Shown here in pieces: positions 29,183 to 42,672 of a DNA stretch of 64,000 nt. A program made the translations under genes and the position numbers. How positions within the stretch are numbered: the stretch's first letter is position 1; every line of letters starts with the position of its first letter. The DNA is from Larimichthys crocea (taxonomy: Eukaryota > Chordata > Actinopteri > Sciaenidae), in assembly GCF_000972845.2 (NCBI RefSeq), contig NC_040016.1, positions 18,171,732-18,235,731 of the forward strand. Reading direction: 5' to 3'. The notes under the pieces were generated by a model, which worked only from the letters and a program-made list of their open reading frames with translations, did not search any database and was not told the origin of the DNA.

Positions 29183-29790
29183 CGTTGAGTCTGTGTGTGC
29201 CGGCGGTTGTAAACGTTGTAACTTCTTCTTCCTCTGTCAGGAAAATCTCCACCACCATTCACAAACACAAAAGCGGCGGTAAGGGTACCAGGGAAAACCG
29301 GTTTTCTCTCCCAACTTTTCCCTTTTTTTTCTGTTTTTTAAAAACTAAACCGACAACATCGTTCCTCTTCCTCCCTCTCTTCTTTCTCTTCATGCAAATC
29401 CTCCTAAAAACGTCGTGAGGTAGGTCTGCAGCTACTTTCCATCGATCGGGTGTCACAACTTTGAAACCAACCGTCCGAGTTCCAGAAAAAAAAAAAAAAC
29501 CGTCCACCTCCTTTTGGAAAATCTTAAACGATCCTCCCTCACACACACACCTCCCCTCTTCTTCCTTTCTCTCCGCTGGAGTAAAATGGGACTTCAAAAA
29601 AACAAAAGGAGAAGTTTTTCCTCCTCTCTCTCTCCTCCTCCTCCTCTCTCTCCGAGGTAATCCCCTCGCTATCTCCATCCAACGTCGGCAGTTTGTCCGT
29701 TGGAAGGGCAGAGAGAGGCGGGGAGAGGAGGGGAGGGGCGCGGAGGCAGCGGATGAGGCCGCCCGCTGCTTTAATTGGATATACACTGTT
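29183..29790 (-). other. tmem198b: Probable non-coding first exon and promoter of tmem198b
   Basis: On the minus strand the stretch ends with a consensus donor (CTCAACG|GTGAGTT). It is purine-rich on that strand, has more CpG than its surroundings (GCGGCGG, CGGAGGCAGCGG) and contains a long low-complexity ORF with no homology. The next gene on that strand is tmem198b, whose coding exon 1 begins at 20620. A long 5' UTR exon is the simplest reading. The upstream boundary is a guess. Confidence 0.4.
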
Positions 29791-30050
29791 AAAAAAAAAT
29801 AAAAAATTAAAGGTGCACTTTTAAAAAACACATCAGATCTCAACAGCAAAATAAATCACGCTGGATATCTCTCCTGATATGAACTGGGGTAATGTTGTAA
29901 AGAATGAAAGGATGCTACATCATTAATTAATAATGGAAAAATGGAAACTATCAACCTACAGAGGGCTGAATTTATCATCAGCTAGAGTGAGAAAAATCAG
30001 TGAAAAAATAAAACGTATTCGACTACCGTGGCCTCAAATGCCCCACTACA

Positions 30051-30545
30051 GACATGATTTATACATAGAAACGTAGGAAAATTTGTCTTCTCACTCACAT
30101 TCGTCTGCTAAAGCTGTCAGCCTTATAGTTTTGGCGTAACACACAAAGATGCGCGAGCAACACCCATCCACAGCCCCATAGACTGCCATGTTAAAAAGGC
30201 GGGAATATCTCTGGAGGAAAGCAGAAGTAACGCTTCTTTGAATCGCTCTAAAGGTCACATTTCTTCACTTTATCGACACAAAATAACTATGTAGACGTTC
30301 AGGAGGGGCTCGGGATGCTCCCAGTGATTTCGGTTCAATGATTGGAAATACGGTTTGGCCAGAAATCCTTCCTGTTCGAGGGGTAGTCTCAGCATTTTCT
30401 CTCTCTCTCTGTCAGCATTTCCAACTGACATTCTAACAGGTGCAGTAACTGCTCTGCTGATTAGGGCCGGCAGTTGGTCCTGGTTGCTTGGCAACCTCAA
30501 GCCTGCCTGAAGGAGGAGAGAGAGAAGGGGCTATTTTCAAAATAA
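30051..30545 (-). repeat. Interspersed repeat copy A
   Basis: Its reverse complement matches the sequence at 56,950-57,421 at high identity in two modules: X (here 30,051-30,412) and Y (here about 30,428-30,545). Shared landmarks include CGTCTGCTAAAGCTGTCAGC, TTGAATCGCTCTAAAGGTCA and GATTAGGGCCGGCAGTTG. The order of the modules differs between the copies (see findings). No coding capacity is seen. The family name is unknown to me. Confidence 0.85.
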
Positions 30546-30570
30546 GAGTCCCTTCAAAATAAGACTTTGC

Positions 30571-30840
30571 TCATGGTAGTAAAGACATGCTAATTGCTAA
30601 CATTAGCGGCTAATGCTTCACTACCAACTAGCTAACGCACTAGCTGCTCATTGTAGTAAAGACATGATAATTGCTAACATTTGCAGCTAATTCTTTAATA
30701 CCAGTAGTAGTAAGATACGCTAATTGCTAACATTAGTGGCCAATGCTAAAATAAGTGCTAATGCTAATTGCTAGCACGTCAACGCTAGCCACTAATTTTT
30801 AGCCACTAAGAACTAAATACATGCTAATTGCTCCAGGCAA
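30571..30840. repeat. Degenerate GCTAATTGCTAAC array
   Basis: Imperfect units of about 75-80 bp begin with TCATNGTAGTAAAGACATG at 30,571 and 30,648, each followed by variants of TGCTAATTGCTAACATTAGC. A short version of the same motif occurs at 56,858-56,900 beside repeat copy B. Confidence 0.75.
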
Positions 30841-30886
30841 CAGCCCACTCGTCACTCTCATAATTTCTGTGGGAATTTTCTAGTTA

Positions 30887-30889
30887 AAT

Positions 30890-30951
<62 letters not shown>
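30887..30951. repeat. (CTAT)n microsatellite
   Basis: About 15 uninterrupted tetranucleotide units of CTAT. Confidence 0.97.
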
Positions 30952-33486
30952 ATTTTTTGTTCCCCCACTATAACAGTAACACTTTTCTAATAAGGCACCC
31001 TCTCTAAAAGATTGTAATTAATACAGTTATTAATAACTAATAATAAACATGCAATCGACAGTCAACAAACAAGCATTTTATTAATGCTTTAGTACTTCAA
31101 TAAAAACTCATTTTGAGTTGCCAGGTTGGCTCTGGCTGTTAATTAGCCTACTCTAGCATTTTCTGTACTTATTGCTCTTTAACTATCAAATAAACCACTC
31201 ATAAGAACTTCTGACCTTACCGTCCATGCCTCTGACCTAAAATGATGTTGATTTAGAGCACTTCATTTGTATTTTTACTATAATACTACTTTGCTGTAGT
31301 ACACATTAAAAATGAGTACAAACTATTTAAAACTCATTAGTAATCACTTAACATTTTATAACTGCAGACTTGATGACACTCATTATCCTTTAATAATGGC
31401 ATTGACAACGTGACACAAGCTGTCCTAATGAATGATTTAACCATTAATAAATTAGTTTACTTTTTAAATGGCGCCTTTCTGGAAAGTGTACAGGCTCAAC
31501 TAACGTATAAAAGTGTTTATACAGGGCCTGTAATGAGCTCCACGTGTTGTGACCAGTGTTTGAATGCGAAGGCAGACACGTTGTATACATTTCAGGCTTA
31601 TTCATTCTCTTCTCTCTTTTTATATTTATACTGCTGCACACTGTGGAGGGCCGGGAATTTCTGGTGTCCAGAGAGTAACAACTGGTGACACAGGACCCTG
31701 TGGATTGTGTTGGTACATGCACAGGGAATGAGTTACAGCTGTGTGCTGGGGCCATAGGAGCACTTCATTCTCACCACAGGGTCTCCCGGAGGAGGGAGGG
31801 GAGGGAGGGGTTGCTGTGTTTGTGTGTGTTTGCCAGGGGACTTATTTATTTATAGCTATAGCCTATATGGCCACCACTCTTAACAGTTTGGCCACTACAA
31901 CCCACAGGTGTTCATTGTTTAGTCTACATTTAAACATAGATCATTTAATGATCTGTTCATTCAGGTGTGACTCAACTGACAGATTATTGCTCTGACATGA
32001 CTTGTAGGTTCCTTGAAATTTCCCAGTGACTTACTCACTTATTGGCAAGTTATTCCACGTACATTTCACGCTACATTTCCAGGATTCAGCAATAAACACA
32101 CATTTGGCTATACTGCTGAGAATAGCATAAATCATTGATTAACTGCAAGTGAGGAGATGAACCCTTCTTGTGCTCTTCCTTGTATAGAAGTGATGTCATT
32201 GATGACAAGCCCAATAGCTCAATGTTCATATTTCATTTTCCTCTATTGGAAAATATGAAGTACTGCCAAATCTGGCTGAGCAGAGATGCTCTCTGCTTTT
32301 TTTAGTGAGTCTTTACATCTCTTGTCTGTATAATCCATAGACACAATAACTTTGTTGTGTTGCGACATAAAGCTCATTTGCAGTCCAAGAGAGTTCTGGG
32401 GAATGATGTGCCAAACAAATCAGGTCGTCCCCTCACAAACTAAACAAACAGGTACATTTACCTGTGAATTTACCTAAGCATTAGACTGCGCCTTACATCA
32501 GGCAGCGTTAAAAAGGCCTTCTACAGCCTTCACGATTTAATTATTAATGACCCATTAGTGGATAAGCAATAACATTAGTTCTGTCTGTGGCTAAGTTTCA
32601 GATATGCTTGGCACGCCCTTCAAACACAACCGTGATCCATCACTTTCTGTAGCTTTTAAATTAAAAGTCAGGTCTTCATTGTGACTAACAAACGCGTGCC
32701 TTCCCTTTACTGAGCCTTTGAATGATTAAATTACTGTATAATGCATCTGCATGCAACATTTACGCAATACAGCCTCAAGGCGTTTCATGTTTTGGTTACA
32801 AAACAATGAGTCACATCTGAATATTTAATAAACAGATGGTCTGAACCCAGTTTCAGTTTCATGGTGACATATTAGCTATTGCTCTATGCGGAGGAAGCGA
32901 TATACCTCTAACCTCTGATCTCCATGAAGTACAACCACCCATCATTGTGCTCGCATGCTTAACTCACAGCAGTATCTGTGGATTGTCAGGTCTGCCTCTG
33001 GCTCTGTAGGATGGGGGCAGAGCAGATGCTGTGACAGGAAGTTACTAACATGGTCCAGATGTAAGGACAGAGAGAGAGACCACCTCCGACACAGCTGCAA
33101 AACACGGATGAATGCAGGCAGCGACTGCAGACGTACAAACGACTGCAGTGTTGAAGAAAGGCTGATCGAGAGACATTTGTTCATGTCATTTTTAAGACAA
33201 ATGTGAAACTGAGGTTTTGATCAGTGCCTGTGTTTCCCCCATTCAGCTGCTCCTCACTTAATAGTTACACACTCATTATAGTTATGTTCAAATATTCAAT
33301 TTTAACGAATATTTAATTTATTCAAGGCTCAAATTAGATATTTTACATTGGATTTGTTTTTTTAACTCTTTAATTCACAAAGATGAAAGTTCAACATGTA
33401 CGTGCCCTCTAGTGTTTAAAATGATGCACTGCAACAAAGTGACAACAAAACAAAAGCAGAAACAATTTTTTTAATACACTGCTTTT

Positions 33487-33921
33487 TTTATTATTTATTA
33501 TTAATAAGTAGGTGTGAATTTTACTCTGAAATTCAAAGTTAACATTAACATGACCTTAAAGCAGAAAAATATTTGTTTAGATGGAACCTGATCAACAAAA
33601 TGAGACAAACCGACAGCTTTCATGTCAAAAGATGAAATTATTGCATTAAAGACAAAGTCCCGTGATGCAAAACGTTCGATAATAGACTGGCAAACATATT
33701 TACAAGAACTACATAAAGGCACCGATCAGGCTTACGAAAGAGACGAAAATGAAGTTGCTTATTAGAAACTATGTATCCACAGGGGCAGGTCTAAGTGCCC
33801 ATTTCTTTGGATTGTTTGGTTCCATTAACAGAGTTTCTGGTCTGGACTGCAAACCTCCAGAGAGCCACATCCACTTTAATATCATGCCTTTTTTTCTTTT
33901 ACAGTCCATTAAAGAAAGTCA
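33487..33921 (-). other. timeless: timeless 3' UTR with polyadenylation signal
   Basis: This is non-coding sequence after the timeless stop on the minus strand. TTTATT on plus at 33487-33492 (AATAAA on minus), with a second at 33494-33499, marks the likely 3' end. Confidence 0.5.
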
Positions 33922-36900
33922 CTAATCCTCATCTTCCTCTTCATCAATTAAGACCATCTTCCGTCTACGCTTCACAGGAGCGGAGATATCCTCCGTGTCT
34001 GAATCTGCATCAGCGTTGGTTTCCATATCCACTGCAGGGGCGGAGTCCTCCTCTGTGAAGACAGTAACGTGAGTCAAACTGCTGCAGTTCAATTATTAGA
34101 GACTCCTTACTGTTGTTAGACTGCTGTTATCGTTAAACTTAGCATGACAGCAAACTAAACTTACTTTTAACCTCGAGTTTAATGGGTTTTCTAGCTGCGT
34201 CCCCAGTTAGATAAAACTAATACATTAAAACACTGATCTGACTTCTAACAGTAAAATACCTTTGTCCTCGTCATCGTCCAGCAGTCTGCGTCTCCTTCTT
34301 TTAGTTGAGGATTTCTCCTGGGACCTGATGAGAACAGGAATAGATTAAGATTTAAGAGTATTTGGAATTAAGCTGTTGTTTGACTTTATGGATTAATTTA
34401 AAAGAAAACATAGGGCGATGGCCTCACCTCTCAGGGGTACGGTCTGTATCCTCAACAGGAGGTAAATCTGACACTGGAGCTAAAAACAACAAGAAGATGA
34501 ATAATATGAACAAAGACATCTTAATCCTCTTTGATTAGCAGCAGATTTTAAGACAACAGACTGGCGCAGAATGGTGCAATCTTCAACTAAAAGGTGTCCC
34601 ACTGGTTTTATTCAGCCCTGCAGTGTATTCCCAACTCACACTTGGCATACCAGAGGAGTCTTATTACATTTTATCATCTCCACCTGGCTATAAGTTGCTG
34701 ATTTTTATGTTCCTTGCGTCAGGCAATCAATCAAGATTTACAATTAAAATGACATTGCTGCTCTACCACTTCAAGCCTAGACTGTGAGAACATTGCCACT
34801 GCAGTGGCTTTTTTTTGTCACAGCAGAAACTTTTTTTTTTTATTCAATACCACATTCTTAGCTACTAGATCAGCCACAGCAGGCTATAAAAGAGGAAAGT
34901 TTTATGCGCACCATGTAACATAATACCTACCTACGTGACAAAGCTGTAATTAACTGCCATCATCTGAGAAAAGGCACAGAACATAAAACCCCCACACATA
35001 CCTGTACGCTCTGAGGTGTGGTGTTTCTTCTTGCGTGAGAGCAGCAGAGCTCTCAAAGCCTGAGCTCTCTGTTCACCTGAGACCTCCTCCTCCTCCTTCT
35101 CCTTCTCCTCCTCCTCCTGGGGTTCTCTGGTTGGACTCGTGGAGCCATTTTCCTCCTGGTCTCCTTTAGGTTCTTCCTCACTTGGACTAAGAGCTGCTGC
35201 TGCACTCCGGAGCTGGGATACACTGAGCTTTGCTGGGATCCTCCAAAAGGATTCCTGGTTACAGAACAGTAAAAAAAAAAAAATAACTCAAATGAATGTA
35301 TATGTAAGTAACTGTATAGTATTTGAACTCAAATAAAAGCACAAAGAGCAGAGCAGAGGACTGTAATTAGAATGAGGTGAAATAACACACCTGTTCATTC
35401 GCAGGTGCTCGCATCCCCAGTTTGCGCAACAGCTTGCGGAAGCTCTTGTTGTCCATGGCGTCCTCGTTGGCCTCTGTCAGAGGAACAAGTGGCACAGGCT
35501 GGGACAAACCTGGAGAGCAGAGCACAACAGTTTCACTGACAGACCAAACAGCACTAATTATATGTTTTATATGTCTTAGAGCTGAAAACACACACACAAC
35601 AGAGTAAAGAAATAAAGTGTGTTAAAGTTTGCGCTCTTACTATCTTCTTCACGGTCTGCTGCTGTTCTGTTTAGACAGTTCTGTAGCCACAGCATGGGTC
35701 CAGACATGCCTGATATTAATTAAAAATATTCATGATGGAAGAATACTGTTTGTTTGTTTCTTTGATCTCATTTGACAAAAAGAGATTGTCTCACCTTCCT
35801 GTTGTAAAGCATACACCATGGAGCCTACATCAGCTCTCCCCTCTACCGAGGAGTTCAGGCTTTGGCTTCTCCTTCCTCTGTTTTGTGATTTTGGCCGTTC
35901 TTGCTCCTCATCTTCCTCTTCCTCTCCCTCACTCTCGTCAGACTCATCTTCTTCCTCTTCTTCCTCATCTCTGTCCACGGGATCATCTGGGAATTCTTGT
36001 GTTAGTCCTTCTAGGAACTCTTCTTCAGTCTGTGGCAGAAACACAGTGATCTTTATCACAGATACACATTTTCATCAAATGTAATTATTATAAATGTGTT
36101 TTTATTAATAACACACTTTGGTATTAGATGCACAATTAATCTAAATGAATTTTACCATTCCCTTTCCAGAGCTCTTTCCAGAGCTCTTCCCCTGAGCGTT
36201 GCGACTCCTCTTCTTATAAAGTTCTCGTCTCTCTGACACCAAGCCCATACTGAGCAGCTTATCCACCACACGTGCGCGGGACCGCTTGGCCGTGAGCTTC
36301 TTCAGGATGTTACCCAGCACATCTGTGGAAATATATCACCAGAGAGTCAGCACAGACTGTTCCTGAAGCTACTGTTGTTCAAGGGCTGGAACTGAGGTAC
36401 AGTGAAAGGCTGCTTCATTGCTTTTTTTTTTACATAATGACAATATAGTGTCTGGTACCGTCAGAGTCTTTGTACTCCTCGTAGAGCATCTCCAGCTCCT
36501 GCTCCTGCTCCTCAGTCCAAAGAACAATCCGGGTACCTATCCTTTTGTAAAATAAAATAACTCTTTAATTATTCTCTGCAATACATTGCTCTCTACTTTA
36601 ACTTTACTCAATCTGTCTGGAGTACATACTTTTGTTTCTTCAGTTCTTTAGCACTGTCCACCAGACCCATGTGCACCAGCTGTGTCACCACCTGGCGCCG
36701 AGTGCGGTTGCCGTTGCTGAGTAATGGCAGCAAAGTCTCCACTATATCTGGCACTAAACACAAGAAACAACAATTCATTAAAGAATCTAAACCTAAGTGC
36801 ACAGTGTGCAACTGCATCTTGTAACTTGTAAGACAAACAAAAAGAAAGCAGACCTTCAGAATCACGGTGCTCCTCGTAGAGCTTGCGTAACTCCTCCTCC

Positions 36901-39900
36901 TCCTCTTCAGTCCACGATGGTTTCTTTCCCTCTCTGACATATTTAGGAAGAGATGTTTTTAAAAAATGATGCCATACAACTTTACACAGGTGCATTTTAT
37001 AACTACTGTAACAACAGTCACGTTAACATGACACACACAAACAGTGGAGAAACACAAACTAAAAGAGAGCACACACCCATCTTTGGTGTAGCCTTCAGTC
37101 ATCTCACGTGCAGCCCCCACATTTTTCCAGAACAACAGTTCAACGTACGCCTTGTTGTTTTTTGCCGCCAGTGAAAAGAAATGGTTCAGCACATACTTGG
37201 CAAAGGTCACCAGCTCCTGTGAAGGAGAGAATAAAGGTTAGCGCTTCTATCTAAACTACAGCTGACCCTAGATCGCCAGTAGCTTTGCTTGGTTTATTCC
37301 CTTATGTCTGTACTGTAACCTTGTAAGCAGCTGCGGCGGGGTCACTCAGGATTTTGTTGAAAAGGTTGAAGACGGACAGCTGGAAAAGCAAGGCGTCCAT
37401 TTTGAGGTCGACAGCCAGACGATGCAGCATTCGAGCGATGCAGTGGTTTGTGTGAGGTGTGTTTTTGGAGTAGGATTTTAATAAGAGGAGGTACGGACGC
37501 ACAATACTGGGGTTGGCAAACCTGTGAGGGGGGTGAGAGAAGGGAAACATTAGGAATGTCACAAAAGTACTATTTGGCATGCAGTGGTGGGTTCATTTTA
37601 AAGTTTCTAGAGCTGTGTTCTTCACCTCTTGATGAAGTCAAGAAAGTTGAACTCTTTTTCAGAAACCTGGATGGTCTCCAACTCTTCCTCCTCCAACTCT
37701 GCGGCATCATCCTCGTCCTCTACCACATGCTCAGGAGGAGATGACCCTGAAATGAACAAGACAAACTTTAAATGCTACTCAGATGCTGTGATACAAAGGG
37801 TAAGGGAAGTATACATAAATAAAAAAATGTACTTGGGAGGTTGGCATGCAGGATCTGCTTAAGGAGTTCCAGTTCCTCTTCAGTTTCCACATCAGCTGAA
37901 CCAAAGACATCACCCTCTGGCCAGACTTCCCTGCATACAAAAAGGAGGAAGGTGAATACTCAAATACGAGTATGATCAGTCTCACGGGAGGTTGATGGAG
38001 AGTTAAGTCTCACTGACCTGGCAGCACGCAGCAGCCCCAACGCTTCTGGTCCCAGTCGAGCCAGTAGTGCATCCTGCACACGCACCATGGCCTCAGTCCG
38101 CTGCTCCTCAAGTGGAATTTCAGATGTGGCGTCAAACGGCACGATGCTTTCGGTTAAAGACTCTGACAACTGCACGCAGAAGACAGAGAGGCAGCACTTT
38201 ATATCCATTAGCTCATGGGAGGGCTGTTTAGCTTGTGTTCAGGTCTTTGTTCTTGCGATATTTCTTAATTAACTATATTATTGATGATAATATTACCCAT
38301 AAAAGTAACAATTCCATTTAGTTTTTTCAGTTCAACAAGTTTTCTTTCCACCCCCTTAAAATCAAGAAAGCCTCGCAACCCCCAGTGAAGCCTTGGCGAC
38401 CCCTGGTGGGGGTTGGGAACCGCCGCTTTAGACAGCATCCTTTTATGGTGCAACTTTAGAGCAGCTCTTTGAAGCCACGTGCTCTTGCGCAACAACCCTC
38501 TGCTCTCCGATGACGAATGCTCTCTGCTGCCGCTCGAGGTTGACAGATGCACACTGACCTGAAACCCTGTCGTCTTCAGCTCTTCCTCCACAACCTTCCA
38601 GGTCTCTGCCAGGGCTTCTGGAGTAGTTTCTGGAGCTGGAGTCTTTTTTTCACCACGGGACCTTTTTCGCCTCACCTTCTTCTTCTGCAGAGTTAAAAAG
38701 AGCGACGTATTAATATTGCAAGCGGACAGTAACGGCAAGAATTTATAACTCACTACGAATTTAGCTGAACTCACCTGAACCATCAGGTTTCTGCGACCTT
38801 TGCAGAAGCGTTCCAACATGCGCATGAAGAGATGAGTTGACTCCACCAAGTCTTTAAGGTAGGAGTGAGGCTGTTTGGTTTCATCATACTTCCTCAGCAA
38901 CGTCAGGAAAATTTCCCTGTATTCCATCAGGTAAAATATGTTACCTGGAAAGTGGAGAAACAAAAGATTTCAGACTTAAAGCAAGATACTCGAAGCATTG
39001 TGCACTGATGAGAACTCGTGCAAACTCGTGTCCTCCGTTTGAGATTCATTCTCTTGAAAGTGTCAAAGTTATAAATTTTATACACGAGCTGTCAGCATCT
39101 TACTTTTAATGACACTGGAACTCTGACGGATGGTTTCATCCTGTGAGCGGTCCATCTCATTCACAGTCAGCAGCAGTTCCTGATACGCCTTTAGTGCCAG
39201 GTGCATCCTAGAAAGGACACGCAATATCAATGTGGGACCAACGCACAGATGAGACTTTTCTTTTTATATTAATTGACCTTCTTACCTGCGTGACCAGGAC
39301 GTGGCCTCTTTGCGGTCCGTCAGAATCATCTCGTAGTAGTTGGTGATGTTGCGCTCGATAAAATGGAAAGCACGGATGGACATGGTCTCAGAAACTAAGT
39401 CAGCGCGGAAACCGTTGCCACGGTTGAAGGCCATGAAAAAGCTCATTGCCCAGAGGTAGTAGGTCTCGTCATGTTGCTCAGTTTGCTCTCGAATGAGACT
39501 TTCCTGTGGAGTACAAAAGGCAACACAGAGTGTTGCAGACAATGAACCTTGTGATGTTTTTATTAGCTCCTTTTCTTGGTCTACATTATACTGATTAAGC
39601 CGTTTTAACGCCTTGTTAAGTGTCTTTAACTTTACTATGGTGCTTTCTTTTTGTCCGTGTCCTTAATAAAAACACTGTCATTGTCATAATGCATGTATGC
39701 TACTAAAAATAAGCAGCAGCTGACCTTGACAAGGTACATGAGGCGATTGTAGCAGTTCTCCAGGAAGTCCACACAAAACTCTCGCAGGAAGAGTCGAACG
39801 TTTAAGGCTGAACGCCGTTTGTCCTTACATTCCTGAGCCTGCCGGTTCTTCTTGGGAACACGTCTCACTGCTTTGCCCGTGTCATGGGTATGATTTTTGA

Positions 39901-41845
39901 ACTGAAACAGACAAACAAGAGATTCATTTTAAAATTCTGCAGTCCTTTGTATCTCACAGATGAGCTAGAGGAGTTCATGACTCACATTATGAAGATTTCT
40001 GTGATAGATCACATCTTTGTCCCCGATCGACTTGAGACCTTGAACAACGAATGACCCTCCGAAGCGAGAGTGTCTAGAATACAGAAACAGACAGAACAGA
40101 CATTTACTTTTCAGGCTGAGGAGTGTTTCTTCTCTCTTTACATCTCACTGGGACTCAAACAAATGCTGACATTTTTTATACCACAACAGAAAAGAAAACA
40201 TTTTATCTCTGGAATTAAAAAAATATAAAAATGTGTTGTTCACTTCTGTTATAATTCAGATTTTTAGAGGCTGAAGTTGCAATAAGGGCTTTCCTTGCCG
40301 TCTGGCAAACACTTCAGCAGCTATCTGAAGATGTTTTACAGATAGTGACTGTATTTGATCTCGATGTTACCTGGTTCCTCTTTGAAATGTGCGAGAACGT
40401 CTCGCTGCGTGCTCCCTCTGCCTCAGTGCCTCCAGCTCCTGAGAGTCTCGTTGCTTCTCTTCTGCCGAACGAGCCTGACCAGCGCTCACCAAAGCTTCCG
40501 GCGTCTGTGTGGAAAGAACAAGAGCTCAAACACAGAACGGCTGGAGATATTTATGTGTACTTCCAAGAGGTTCTTCGATCTAACCTGGTCTCTGAACATG
40601 AGGGAGATTATTTCCAACACATGCATACTCCACTGCTGCTCACTCTGGGCCGATGCCAGGAACTTAACCAGGTCATCGAAACCACTCATGTGGATGGCCC
40701 ACAGCAGTCGATCATGGATGCTGGCATCATCATCCACTTTCTACAGAAAGAGACAAACAGGTGAGATAAAAGGATACAGGATAGATTTAGCTCTGCCTCT
40801 TCTCATTCATGTTAAAGTTAGACCTTCTCTTCACAGGGGTCCGCAGGTACATGAAGGACATTCCTGACCAGCAGTAGGATCCTCTCTATCAGCAGGTTAT
40901 CCTCCTCCTGTCTCTGCTCCCAGTCCTGAAAGAGAAGATGATGAGTAGGAAGAAACACACAAATAAACAGAGCCATGTTAGAGGATCCAGAGAAACACTC
41001 ACCAGTTGTAGGAGGTTGTATAATATCTCACTTAAAATGCCAAACACCCTCTCACTGGCAAACGCCTGAAAATAAAAGCAGGAAAAATACAAAAAAACAT
41101 ATTAAATACATTCATTATTATATAATGCAGTTCCTTGCAGTCATCACTGAGATCACAATACCTCTTTATAGGCCTGTAAATGAGATGTCACTTGCAAAAA
41201 GTGATGCCTAAACACGGCGTCGTCCGGGACTTTACCAAAACAAAGCATAGCAGGCTGAGTGAGGTTGACCATGAGCCTGAGGAAAACCAGAGAAGAGTCA
41301 TATGAGCAACAGATATTCTGATTCATCAACTAATAGAAAATCATTGTGTAAATGTAATGTCAACATGTATAATAGTAATAGTGAAGTACCATATTCTATC
41401 AAAATATTGGCGTCTCTGTATCAATAAATCAACTTCACAGGATCATATTATAAAACATATGTTCATATACATACATTTGATGTTAAGGAGAGAAGTTTAT
41501 ACCTGATGCAGGCATCAAATAAAGTCCTGTCTTGTCCATGTTGAACGATAATAGGCAGAAGATCGTTCTGTACGATCTGGCCTGCACCGAGCTGCTGGCG
41601 GACATCCCGGCTGTCGTCTTCATGGCGTAAGTACCTGATCAGATCCTTCACACTTTCTGCAACCCAGAGACCAGTTAGGAGGAGGAGGACCCTTAATCCA
41701 TGACATCAGTTCATTAATGTATGATTATAATGAAATATTTATAACATTTTAAAAACTGCTCACCTAAGCAATCAGCCTCCTTGTGGTAGGTGTCTCCCTC
41801 CAGATAGCCAAGAGCACTGCACGTTGCCAAAAGATCGCAATTCAT
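33922..41845 (-). CDS. timeless: Timeless, replication fork protection factor (29 coding exons)
   Basis: Exons in transcription order: 41764-41845, 41503-41656, 41162-41276, 41003-41065, 40824-40925, 40585-40740, 40371-40504, 39986-40073, 39725-39901, 39286-39503, 39104-39207, 38775-38944, 38559-38684, 38018-38169, 37833-37930, 37626-37746, 37320-37521, 37077-37216, 36854-36933, 36630-36753, 36459-36541, 36156-36322, 35795-36029, 35641-35709, 35391-35509, 35002-35254, 34428-34479, 34260-34324, 33922-34052. They total 1259 aa in frame (human 1208). It starts [18 protein letters not shown]. The family pairs with TIPIN to stabilise stalled forks and links to checkpoint signalling. The helical N-terminal domain covers about the first 650 residues. 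Two SANT/Myb-like segments lie at about residues 801-827 ([13 protein letters not shown]) and 869-897 ([11 protein letters not shown]). An Asp/Glu/Ser-rich tract lies in exon 23 (about 953-1030), and the C-terminus is a basic KRRRKM followed by an acidic end. The gene is intact. Confidence 0.96.
38345..38435. repeat. Short repeat fragment in a timeless intron
   Basis: CCTTGGCGACCCCTGGTGGG followed by GGTTGGGAACCGCCGCTTTA resembles the end of a common fish DNA-element family that finishes near GGGAACCGCTGCTTTAGAC. It lies between timeless coding exons 13 and 14 and does not affect splicing signals. Confidence 0.4.
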
Positions 41846-42194
41846 TGTGACTGAAGTCAATGCACCAGACAACCTGACGAGGAAGATCAACAGAGCATCT
41901 CAAAATGTGTGTGTGACTATAAACGGGCATAAACCTGTACATGTACATCGCATCGATCTGAATCATCTGTCACCTGTAGAAGGATCCTGAGATTAACATC
42001 TCAGGTCACATGGTTACAGGCTCTTACTTCTGCTACATGACTTTTATTCACCTAAACATTCAGCCTATTTAATTGTACACAGTCCTTCATCCCCATTTGT
42101 AGTTCTTTCTCATATTTTTATAAAACATTTTTATTTCTATGGTCACTTTCTATTGTTATATATAGTTTCTGTATAGATGTTTAGCACGGGTTAA

Positions 42195-42635
42195 TCCAAT
42201 CCACTATTTATATAGCACGATTTTTAGCAAACACAAGGTTTCCAAAGTGCTGCACAACAAGATAAAACACAATAAATGAATAAATAAATAAATAAATAAC
42301 ACAATAAAAAAACATGAAGTAGACAATAGAAAGATAAAAAACTATAAAATAAAAACAAAAAGTATGCATGTACACACATAAAATCAACACTCTACATGGT
42401 ATCAAAAGTCAATGAAAAGAGGAAAAACTCCTTAACACAGTTATATATTTGTCTTCTACACAAATGTTTAACTCCTTTGTACACTTTTAAATCCTATGCA
42501 AATGTTTAATTTGGCTACAAATGTGTACATATTTAAATTTAGATCTATCTTGGGTTAATTTTAACATATGGATACTGTGTTATAGGTTAATTCTAATGTA
42601 TGTTTAAGGTTTGCATGCTGCAGGATCAATAAATG

Positions 42636-42669
<34 letters not shown>

Positions 42670-42672
42670 GAT
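42195..42672. repeat. AT-rich interspersed repeat ending in (CTAT)n
   Basis: TTATATAGCACGATTTTTAG and TTTCCAAAGTGCTGCACAAC are phrases of a common fish repeat. The stretch runs into an AAAT-type run near 42,275-42,300 and ends near 42,636-42,670 in a CTAT microsatellite after GGATCAATAAATGATCTATC, a tail style seen in fish retroelements. Whether this is one element or two is unclear. Confidence 0.45.

Larger units (their letters stand above)
29791..33486. other. Intergenic region between tmem198b and timeless
   Basis: No conserved coding sequence was found. It holds the repeat copy at 30,051-30,545, the GCTAATGCTAAC-type array at 30,571-30,840, a CTAT microsatellite and otherwise AT-rich unique DNA. 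Confidence 0.5.

Noticed and set aside
29259..29849. 196-aa minus-strand ORF and 113-aa plus-strand ORF
   Set aside because: Low-complexity purine-rich sequence with poly-A runs and no recognisable domain; more likely UTR or promoter.
40345..40867. Plus-strand ORFs of 139 and 170 aa
   Set aside because: Antisense to timeless exons 5-7, which splice cleanly on the minus strand.
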